This document shows positions 44,631 through 51,601 of a stretch of 60,450 nt of DNA, in pieces (the stretch's first letter is position 1; each line of letters begins with the position of its first letter). The position numbers were made by a program, and so were the translations under genes. A model generated the notes under the pieces. It was not told the DNA's origin, made no database searches, and saw only the letters and a program-made list of their open reading frames with translations. Origin of the DNA: CAYTSW01 sp964440605 (GTDB lineage: Bacteria; Planctomycetota; Phycisphaerae; Phycisphaerales; UBA1924); contig CAYTSW010000004.1 of NCBI GenBank assembly GCA_964440605.1, positions 1 to 60,450 of the forward strand. Direction: 5' to 3'.

Positions 44631-45269
44631 CTACGTGTGCATCGCGCCGCGGCCTCTTGGGAGTTCGAAGCGGTCGCGGGTGGTGACGTAGTCGTTGCCG
44701 GCCATGCGGCCGATGGCGCGGAGTTGTTCGGCGTCGATGCGCATGCGGTCGTCGATCATGGCGTCGTCGACGTGGACGCGGACGACTTCGCCGATGACGA
44801 CGTTGCCGCCGGCCGGGGCGCCGGGGTTGAGCCGTACGACCTCGCGCGTCAGGCACTCGAACGCCACCGGCGATTCGGCGACGCGCGGGGCCCGCACCGC
44901 TTTGCATGGCGCGGGCGTCAGGCCCGAGAGCTCGAACTCGCTCTCGCCCCAGGGGAGTTCCTCGGCGGTCATCGCCATCTGCCGAGCAAAGGAATCGGCG
45001 ACGATGTTCACCACGAACTCGCCCAGCCCGTCGGGCGGGGGCGAGGCGTTGACGAGCGAGTCCTTCTCGTGGCCCGCGGCGTTGTTGGCCGGGCAGAAGA
45101 GCAGGGTCATTGGGTCGGACCCGACGCCGTTAAAGAACGAATAGGGCGCGAGGTTGTGCGCACCCTCGCGGGAGGTGGTGGAGACGAAGGCGATGGGCCG
45201 CGGCACGATGGCGCCGACGAGCAGCTTGTAGCGTTCGATGACCGAGAGTTGGGCGACGTCGAGGATCAT
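44631..45269 (-). CDS. Flavin reductase-like FMN-binding protein
   Basis: Protein of 212 aa of the flavin reductase-like/DUF447-type split-barrel fold that binds FMN or FAD. VGAIVPRPIAFVSTTSREGAHNLAP is the typical family start (PRPIAxVSTxdxxGxxNLAPYS), then YSFFNGVGSDPMTLLFC, a domain with ...KDSLVNA, FVVNIV, and the GEVVRVHVDD near the C-terminus. The physiological partner is unknown; a two-component monooxygenase partner is not adjacent. It runs in the same direction as, and 19 bp after, the deacetylase-like gene. Confidence 0.9.
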   Translation of the reverse strand: MILDVAQLSVIERYKLLVGAIVPRPIAFVSTTSREGAHNLAPYSFFNGVGSDPMTLLFCPANNAAGHEKDSLVNASPPPDGLGEFVVNIVADSFARQMAMTAEELPWGESEFELSGLTPAPCKAVRAPRVAESPVAFECLTREVVRLNPGAPAGGNVVIGEVVRVHVDDAMIDDRMRIDAEQLRAIGRMAGNDYVTTRDRFELPRGRGAMHT

Positions 45270-45288
45270 GCCCCCAGCGTAGGTCGCT

Positions 45289-46197
45289 TCAGACCGTCGC
45301 TCGGGCGACCTCGGTCGCGACGCGGTACATCACCGCGTGCCGGCGGGCGGTTTCCTCGGGCGTCGGGGCGTACCCGCCCGAAAGCAGGAGGCAGAGCGGC
45401 GTCCCGCGCTCGGTGACGTCTTCCACCGCCATGCGGTCGCGTGCCTCGAGGCCGTCCATCGTGAGCGACAGCCGGCCGAACTTGTCATCGTGCAGAACGT
45501 CCACGCCGCCGAGGTAGAAGACCAGATCGGCGTTTGCCTCGTCGAGCACCTCGGGCAGATGACGAGCGAGGGTGTCGAGATAGTCGGCGTCGGTCATGCG
45601 GTCGGGCAGGGGGACGTCGCGCGTGCTGGTCTCCTTGCGGATGGGGAAGTTCTTTTCACCGTGCATGGAGAAGGTGTAGACCCGAGGTTCGTTTTCGAAG
45701 ATCGCCGCGGTGCCGTTGCCCTGGTGGACGTCGAGGTCGATCACCAGCGCGCGTTCGATGCGTCCCGCGTCGAGGAGGAGATGGATGGCGATGGCGACGT
45801 CATTGAGCACGCAGAAGCCCTCGCCGCGATCGGGCATGGCGTGGTGCGTCCCGCCGGCGAGGTTGCCCGCGATACCGTCGGCCAGAGCCATCTCGGCGGC
45901 GTTGACGGTGCCGGTGACCGCGAGGCGTGAGCGTGTGACGAGCGCGGGGGTCCACGGGAAACCCATGCGCTTCTGCGCCTGCTCGCCCAGCGATCCTGAG
46001 GCGAGGCCGGCCAGATAGGTGTCGCAATGCACAAGCCCGAGATCGGCCCATGCGGCTTCGTCGGGCTCGACGATTTCATGCGGCTTGATGACGTCGCCGT
46101 CGACGAGCAGGTCGCGTAAGGCGGCGAACTTGGGCATCGGGAAGGAATGCCGCGGCGGGAGGGGGATGACATAGCCAGGGTGATAGCTGACGCGCAC
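45289..46197 (-). CDS. Histone deacetylase-family (AcuC/class IV-like) amidohydrolase
   Basis: Zinc-dependent deacetylase of 302 aa. VRVSYHPGYVIPLPPRHSFPMPKF is the class IV-like N-terminus, so the GTG at 46197 (with GAGG about 10 nt upstream) is preferred over the internal ATG. Catalytic blocks: GNLAGGTHHAM, CVLNDVAIAI, VIDLDVHQGNGTAAIF (zinc Asp and His), and LGGVDVLHDDKFGRL with LLSGGYAP near the end. Bacterial members deacetylate polyamines, acetoin-pathway proteins or acetyl-lysine; the substrate here is not known. Confidence 0.92.
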   Translation of the reverse strand: MRVSYHPGYVIPLPPRHSFPMPKFAALRDLLVDGDVIKPHEIVEPDEAAWADLGLVHCDTYLAGLASGSLGEQAQKRMGFPWTPALVTRSRLAVTGTVNAAEMALADGIAGNLAGGTHHAMPDRGEGFCVLNDVAIAIHLLLDAGRIERALVIDLDVHQGNGTAAIFENEPRVYTFSMHGEKNFPIRKETSTRDVPLPDRMTDADYLDTLARHLPEVLDEANADLVFYLGGVDVLHDDKFGRLSLTMDGLEARDRMAVEDVTERGTPLCLLLSGGYAPTPEETARRHAVMYRVATEVARATV

Positions 46198-46323
46198 GAG
46201 TGGAAACCTCGAAGACGTACAGTGCAGCGACGGGCGAACGGTTCGGACGGTAGTCCCTCTCGCTTCGCCCGAGTTGTGCTGAGCGATGCTGCGAATCAGT
46301 CTCAACGCTCTATACTGCCCGGC

Positions 46324-46940
46324 ATGTCCAGCTCGCCAGCATTCAGCCGCCGTGTGTTCGTCTGTCTGACCGCCGTCATCGTCGCGGCGGCTTCGGTCGG
46401 TGTCTTTTCGGTACGGGCCATCGCNNNNNNNNNNNNNNNNNNNNNNNNNNNNNNNNNNNNNNNNNNNNNNNNNNNNNNNNNNNNNNNNNNNNNNNNNNNN
46501 NNNNNNNNNNNNNNNNNNNNNNNNCCGCCGTCATCGTCGCGGCGGCTTCGGTCGGTGTCTTTTCGGTACGGGCCATCGCTCGACCCGCGGCGGTCGACCC
46601 GCATACTGTGACACTGATCATCGACGACCTGCAGGGCTACCAGGTCCGTTACTCGGCGCTCGAGTGGAGCGACGAGATGACGGTTTTCGACGCCCTCAAG
46701 GCGGCGGAGTCGCACGAGCGGCACCCGCTGGAACTCCGAAGCCGCGGCTCTGGGGAGCGGGCGTTCGTCGAGTCGCTCATCGGTCTCTCGAATGAGGGGG
46801 CGCGGGGCGAGAAGCGGAACTGGATCTACTGGGTCGGCACGGAGTTCGCCGACACGGGCGCCGGGTCGAAGCGACTCAATCCCGGCGACGTCATCACTTG
46901 GAAGTACACGCAATGGCCGGGCGAGCCCGGAGAGGACTGA
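46324..46940 (+). CDS. Secreted DUF4430 (transcobalamin-like C-terminal) protein, split by an N gap
   Basis: After the false gap is collapsed the product is 153 aa: a signal peptide (about 1-33, VFVCLTAVIVAAASVGVFS) and one DUF4430 domain. The domain follows the family pattern: TVFDALKAA, FVESLIGLSN, NWIYWVGTEFADTGAG, LNPGDVITWKYTQWP. DUF4430 domains share the fold of the C-terminal domain of transcobalamin/intrinsic factor. A TATACT -10-like box at 46311-46316 sits 7 nt before the ATG, so the mRNA may be leaderless. The DUF6580 gene starts 3 bp after the stop, suggesting an operon. Role unknown. Confidence 0.75.
46370..46579. other. Assembly gap (100 N) with identical 55-bp flanks
   Basis: Ns occupy 46425-46524. 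The 55 bases before them (46370-46424) are identical to the 55 bases after (46525-46579). Removing the Ns and one copy gives an in-frame DUF4430 gene of 154 codons including stop. Same signature and same length as the gap at 15.3 kb. Confidence 0.95.
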
Positions 46941-46943
46941 ACC

Positions 46944-47573
46944 GTGACGAGCAATGCCGCCACCTACAACACCTTCTTTGATCGCCTGAACGCTCGCTCG
47001 CTCGCTTTGGCGGGTGTTGCGATCCTCGGCATCGTCGCGGTCGGCGTCGGCCTGCGCTTCGCCTCGACGGACTGGCCCAACGTAGCGCCGGTCGCCGCAG
47101 CGGCTCTGTACGCCGGCTGGCTCTTCCGCCGCGTCTGGCTCGCGCTGCTCGTGCCGCTGGCGATCATGTTCATCACCGACCGCTTCATCGGCGGGTACGA
47201 CGCCGGCACCATGGCCGTCGTCTACGCCGCGTTCTGCATCCCGGTGCTCTTCCGCGGCGTCATCGGCCGCAAGGCCAAGGTCTGGCGTGTCGGCGGCGCG
47301 ATGCTCGCATGCTCGCTGATCTTCTTTGTTCTGACCAACGCCGCGGTGTGGTTCTTCGACCCGTGGCAGATCTACGGCAACGGCGTCGGCGGCCTGATGG
47401 CCAGCTACGCCGCCGGCCTGCCCTTCCTCAAGTACACGATCCTGGGCGATCTGGCGTTCGCCTGCGCGTTCTTCGGCGTGCACGCGGCTGTCATTGAGAC
47501 CGCCCGCCGCTGGCGATCGGCCGACCCCACGGTGCCCGCCCGATGCCGGCTGGCGATGCGGCTGGCGAAGTAG
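46944..47573 (+). CDS. DUF6580-family integral membrane protein
   Basis: Membrane protein of 209 aa with about six hydrophobic segments. The family layout is clear: GVGLRF...WPNVAPVAAAALYAGWLF, WLALLVPLAIMFITDRFIGGYD, VVYAAFCIPVL, LIFFVLTNAAVWFFDPWQIYG, and LPFLKYTILGDLAFACAFFG. This size and fold resemble substrate-binding S components of ECF-type vitamin transporters, but no energising module is in the window. It is coupled to the DUF4430 gene. The GTG-preceded start is read from the first codon after a 3-bp gap. A cofactor-uptake function is inference. Confidence 0.75.
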   Translation: MTSNAATYNTFFDRLNARSLALAGVAILGIVAVGVGLRFASTDWPNVAPVAAAALYAGWLFRRVWLALLVPLAIMFITDRFIGGYDAGTMAVVYAAFCIPVLFRGVIGRKAKVWRVGGAMLACSLIFFVLTNAAVWFFDPWQIYGNGVGGLMASYAAGLPFLKYTILGDLAFACAFFGVHAAVIETARRWRSADPTVPARCRLAMRLAK

Positions 47574-47763
47574 GTTCAATGGTTCGCGTCGCCGTACGCA
47601 CCTCGCGTGGATCTGTGTGAACGCGTTGTATGACGCGGCTGACATGTCCCGAAGAATGTCCGACATTGCTTGCGGCACATGCCCAAGTGGTGCATCATCT
47701 GATCATCCGCCAAAACCTGGGGGATCCGCGTTATCGGGAGGTCGCCGTGGATGATCAATGATC

Positions 47764-48125
47764 ATGGAATGGCTGATCGCTTGTTTGTGCCTCTGCTCGC
47801 CCGCCGTCACGATGGCGCAGGCTCCGAGAGTGCCACCGGGGGCCAAGCCGGTTGCCCAAAGCTTTTGCTCGTGTACGCCGCCGAGCGATATCAAATGCCG
47901 CCTTGTCGATTCGGGTCCGTTGAGGCGAAACTCAACGTCACACGTGGCGTCACGGCCGAAGTCGAGGTCGAAGTATTTCTTGAAGGCACGTGGACGGGCG
48001 GGTCGGCGTGTCCGATCGACGGTGCACCGTTCAACGCCGAGTGCGGCGTCAGCATCGCGACCGGCAGGGCCACCCTCGTCGGTGATGGCAGTTGTCGGAA
48101 CTTAGGAGATTATCCATGCCCGTGA
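47764..48125 (+). pseudogene. Possible frameshifted small secreted Cys-containing protein
   Basis: A signal peptide (MEWLIACLCLCSPAVTMAQA) starts at 47764 and continues as CSCTPPSDIKCRLVDSG. Near 47920 the better coding frame shifts: SVEAKLNVTRGVTAEVEVEV, then FLEGTWTGGSACPIDGAPF and the end NLGDYPCP. The second frame stops at 48125, 10 bp inside the next gene, whose ribosome-binding site lies in it. One frameshift would join the two into about a 120-aa secreted protein. Either a decayed gene or a sequencing error; the evidence is composition and layout only. Confidence 0.35.
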
Positions 48126-49351
48126 TCAACAGCACTCTTGCGTGTCGCGCGGTTGCGGTCGCGCTCGGAGGGGTCCTGCTGGGTGTGTTCGGCGTGTCGG
48201 GAGCAGATCCGGCGTCGGCTCCTCGAGCGTCGCTCGTCCTGAAGAGCGGGCAGACGCTGGACACAAGCGGTGAGGCGGTCCGCGCGTATGTAATGGTTGG
48301 GGACGTCGCTGTCGAGATGCGTGTCCACGAGGTCGTCGAGGCTTCGAGAAGCCTCATGGCCGGCGCAGAGGCGAAGCAACTCGGCGAGACCGTTGGCGGC
48401 TTCAGGCAGCTAGCGTCGGTAGCTAAAAACCCCGGCGATACGGTGCTCCTTCGCTGGGCGGTGGTGGCCATTCAGACCGACCTTGCCCGAGCCGCCCGGA
48501 GCGCCCGAGATCAGCACCTCATCGATCGCATCATCCGCGACCCGGAGCGGGACGCCCGCGCTTTGATCGAGGCCGTGCAACGTCGTGACGCCCTGCTGCT
48601 GACCGACGCGGAGCGGGCGCCATCGCTGCTGCACGCCGTTTCGCAGGGCGCGCGTCTGCTCGAGAGCGTCGGTGCGCACGAGCGTGCGGCGGCGATGTAC
48701 CGCGAGCTGCTCGCTCACATCGAGCACTTCGACCGGACGATCCAGTGGCGACGTGACGCTTGGCGTCGAGACTTCACGCTCCGCAGCATCGCGACCAATC
48801 TCGCCGACGCCGGTGACATTGACGGCGCTGTCGATGCGCTGCTTGAGATCAAGAGACTCCCGACACGCGAGCTCCGGATTCCTGCCGGGTCCCACGTCGT
48901 TATCGCGATGGGCGACCGGGCGATGAATGACTTCCGCCCGGGCCTCGCTCTAGCCTGGCTCGAACGCACGCCGTGGGATGAGTTCACCCCCGAAATCGTT
49001 CTCCGTTTGATGTTATATCGACCCGCCCCAGGGGCTCGGACCACTATCAACGTAACGCGCGACGCCGCGTTGCAGTACTACGACCGGCTCCTCGCAGACC
49101 ACCCCGAGCTGCTCCGAGAGGCCGACGCGTTGGGACGAACCGACCTGCAGACGAAGCCAGATGACCCCGCCTGGATGCAAGAGCCGGTGACGTCGAACCT
49201 GGCGGTCGCGGCGTGGATCGCGTTTCGCGATACGAAACAAACCGATAGGGCTTTGGAACTCGCGGAGATGATCGCGTCGGACTTCCCGCGTCACCCCTCC
49301 GCCGCGGCCGTCGCGCACTGGCTCTTCCACCAACGCCACGGAGTACGCTGA
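48116..49351 (+). CDS. Secreted helical-repeat protein of unknown function
   Basis: Not recognised. The 411-aa product has a signal peptide (about 1-31, LACRAVAVALGGVLLGVFGVSGA) and a mostly helical body with TPR-like pairs (AAMYRELLAHIEHF, DAGDIDGAVDALLEIKRL, RALELAEMIASDFPRHPSAAAVAHWLF). A ribosome-binding site TAGGAG lies 6 nt before the ATG at 48116. Its TGA overlaps the start of the next gene (TGATG), so the two are coupled. Probably a periplasmic or surface protein. Confidence 0.6.
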   Translation: MPVINSTLACRAVAVALGGVLLGVFGVSGADPASAPRASLVLKSGQTLDTSGEAVRAYVMVGDVAVEMRVHEVVEASRSLMAGAEAKQLGETVGGFRQLASVAKNPGDTVLLRWAVVAIQTDLARAARSARDQHLIDRIIRDPERDARALIEAVQRRDALLLTDAERAPSLLHAVSQGARLLESVGAHERAAAMYRELLAHIEHFDRTIQWRRDAWRRDFTLRSIATNLADAGDIDGAVDALLEIKRLPTRELRIPAGSHVVIAMGDRAMNDFRPGLALAWLERTPWDEFTPEIVLRLMLYRPAPGARTTINVTRDAALQYYDRLLADHPELLREADALGRTDLQTKPDDPAWMQEPVTSNLAVAAWIAFRDTKQTDRALELAEMIASDFPRHPSAAAVAHWLFHQRHGVR

Positions 49352-49986
49352 TGATTCTTCTGCCAACGACAGTACATCGCTCCATCGCCGCGGCGGTCGT
49401 GCTCGCTTGTCCGTGCACCGCGCTCGCCTCGCCCATCGCCATGGACAGCGACGGCCAATCTCTCGTCGAGGAAGCCACTTGGGACGCTTCGACGTCCGAA
49501 CTCCGCGTCGAGGTGAAGCCGGAGATGTTCATCCATGTGCGGGCGAACCGCCTCGCGCTGTTTCGAACCGGCCGCGTGCCGCTGAGCGTGTTGGGCGGAG
49601 CGAGCGGGATGAAGACGGTCGTCCGCACTTTCGATGAAGACGGAGCGGTGCTGTCTGAGCGTCCGTTCGCGACGTCCACGGGGACGCCCGGAGCCGTCGG
49701 CGGCTTCGGCTTTGCTGTTTCCGGCGCGGACGCTGCCCGTGCGATCGTCGTCATCAAGCTTCTCGATGGCGACGGCCAAGCCGCGAACACTCGTGCGCAC
49801 GGGTGCGGCCTGGGTGCGGATGTCAACTGCGACGGTATCGTGAACGCCGAGGACCTGATCGCGTTTCTCGAACGGGTCGACGCGGCCGACACCGATGCGG
49901 ACGTCGACGGCGACGGCTGTGTCACACAGCTCGATGTGCTGGAGTTCATTAACGTCTACGACAGGTTCGTCGAGCGTGATCGATAG
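49351..49986 (+). CDS. Secreted protein with C-terminal dockerin-like calcium repeats
   Basis: Exported protein of 211 aa: signal peptide (about 1-27, ending ALAS), a compact beta-rich body (about 28-150) and a C-terminal dockerin-like pair, GADVNCDGIVNAEDLIAFLE and DADVDGDGCVTQLDVLEFIN. The two DxDxDG-type loops should bind calcium. The first base of its ATG is shared with the stop of the previous gene. Such C-terminal modules are frequent in exported planctomycete proteins; no cohesin was recognised here. Confidence 0.75.
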   Translation: MILLPTTVHRSIAAAVVLACPCTALASPIAMDSDGQSLVEEATWDASTSELRVEVKPEMFIHVRANRLALFRTGRVPLSVLGGASGMKTVVRTFDEDGAVLSERPFATSTGTPGAVGGFGFAVSGADAARAIVVIKLLDGDGQAANTRAHGCGLGADVNCDGIVNAEDLIAFLERVDAADTDADVDGDGCVTQLDVLEFINVYDRFVERDR

Positions 49987-50078
49987 AGGCTTCTTGCCGC
50001 CCGGCTAAACGGCGCGCGCCGGCGCGAGGCCCCGTCCGGCGCGATTATGGATCTCATGAACCTTCTGCGGTTATCGGG

Positions 50079-51536
50079 TCACGCCCCAAGGATGCGCAGG
50101 TGCGTCGTCGGGTCGTGGATGTCGAGGAAGCGGTTGATGTTGGGGAAGACGGTGGACATCTCCGACAGCGGCACGCCCATCCACCGCGCCATCTCGAAGC
50201 CGTAGGCGTCGACGGAAGTGGTGGGGATGAACGAGCCGTTGTTCTTGGAGTCGTCGGGCCCGTCGAGCAGGATGTTCGGGAAGGATCCGAAGACCGTTCC
50301 GCCGTCGACCTGCGCACCGCCCATGACGAACTGGTGGCCGGCCCATGCGTGGTCCGAGCCGTCGCCGTTGGAGCGGTAGGTGCGTCCGAAGTCGCTGGCG
50401 GTGAAGGTGGTGACGCTGTTGCGCATGTTGATGGCGCCCAGCGCGTTCCAGAAGTAGACCAGCGCGTCGTTGACCTGCTGGAGGCGGGCGGCGTGAGCGC
50501 CGTTGGTCGCGTCGGAGCCAATGAGCCCGTTGTGGTTGTCGAATCCGCCCATGGAGACGAAGAAGATCTGACGCTGGTGCCCGAGGCCGGTGCGTCCGAA
50601 CTCGATGAGGCGGCCGACCATCTCGAGCTGGTCCGCGAGCGAGTTGCCATCGGGCGGCGTCGGCACCGGCGTGGCCTGATCGAGCAGCCCATCGATCACC
50701 GCACCGTTGTCGATCGCGCGTTGGGTGACGTCGCGGATGACCTTCTTCATCGGCCGGCTTGCCGGGTTCGTCGGGTCCTGCTCGACGGCGAGCATGTCGA
50801 GGAAGGCCTGCTCGGCGACCGAGCGGTTGCGTGACTCGCTCAGGTTGAGGTCGGTCGGTCCGTTGCGCCCGACCGCGTAGGGCGTCACGTTTCGGCCCGA
50901 GAGGAAGCGGCTCGAGCCGGCGATGGAGATGTTCATCGAGACGGTCGCCTCGTCGTTGGCGCCGCTGGCCTGGAGCATGTCGGCGATGCGCCCGCCCCAG
51001 CCGACCTTGTCGAGCGCGTCGGGGCGGGAGAGCTGCCACTGTTCCTGCTGGACGTTGTGCGCCTGGAGCTGAGCGGGCACGGGGACAAGCTTGTTGCGGA
51101 ACTGGTGGCGGTTGAGCGGGTAGAGGAGCGTGCCGACGTTGGACATGATCGCCAGGTCGCCCGTGTCGAAGAGCGACTTGAGTCCGGAGAGCGCCGGGTG
51201 CAGCGCGAAGCGGCGCGAGCCGGTGTTGGAGGGATCGATCACCATCGGGCTGAGCTGGGAGGGCGTGAGCGCGAGGGTGGTGCGTTGGGCGGCGTAGTCG
51301 GCGTAGTTCTGGTCGCCGCCGTCCCAGGGGATCAGCGTGTTGCCGTTGTCGTTGCCGCCGAAGAGGAAGACACAGACGAGGGCGCGGTAGTCGTCGAATG
51401 CCACGCGGTCCACGGCCGCCGAAACCGAGCGCAGGTTGAAGACCTGCGATGTGAGACCGGCCAGGCCCAGCGCGGCGCACGAGCCGCGACGGAGGAACGA
51501 ACGCCGGTTGATGAGCTGGTCGAGGTTGTCGTTCAT
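50079..51536 (-). CDS. DUF1501 secreted protein with Tat signal
   Basis: Protein of 485 aa of the DUF1501 (sulfatase-like alkaline phosphatase-superfamily) family. A twin-arginine signal is visible at the start (NRRSFLRRGSCAALGLAGL). Body motifs include LVCVFLFGGNDNGNTLIP, FALHPALSGLKSLFD, VGWGGRIADM, FFVSMGGFDNHN and DFGRTYRSNGDGSDHAWAGH. Start at 51536 (MNDNLDQL) is chosen from the Tat signal. It follows the DUF1800 gene by 65 bp on the same strand. In planctomycetes these two families are found together; their joint function is unknown. Confidence 0.92.
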   Translation of the reverse strand: MNDNLDQLINRRSFLRRGSCAALGLAGLTSQVFNLRSVSAAVDRVAFDDYRALVCVFLFGGNDNGNTLIPWDGGDQNYADYAAQRTTLALTPSQLSPMVIDPSNTGSRRFALHPALSGLKSLFDTGDLAIMSNVGTLLYPLNRHQFRNKLVPVPAQLQAHNVQQEQWQLSRPDALDKVGWGGRIADMLQASGANDEATVSMNISIAGSSRFLSGRNVTPYAVGRNGPTDLNLSESRNRSVAEQAFLDMLAVEQDPTNPASRPMKKVIRDVTQRAIDNGAVIDGLLDQATPVPTPPDGNSLADQLEMVGRLIEFGRTGLGHQRQIFFVSMGGFDNHNGLIGSDATNGAHAARLQQVNDALVYFWNALGAINMRNSVTTFTASDFGRTYRSNGDGSDHAWAGHQFVMGGAQVDGGTVFGSFPNILLDGPDDSKNNGSFIPTTSVDAYGFEMARWMGVPLSEMSTVFPNINRFLDIHDPTTHLRILGA

Positions 51537-51601
51537 GATGGGTGCCTTATCGCGCATCAGCGCGGTTATGGTTCGTGAGAGGGGGGGTGCGCGCGGCGCG
51601 A

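Noticed and set aside
46198..46323. Cobalamin riboswitch expected before the DUF4430/DUF6580 pair
   Set aside because: No B12-box-like motif was seen; the -10 box sits 7 nt from the start codon, leaving no room for a leader.
46370..46579. 55-bp direct repeat around the second N gap as a biological repeat
   Set aside because: Same length and same behaviour as the first; collapsing restores the DUF4430 frame.
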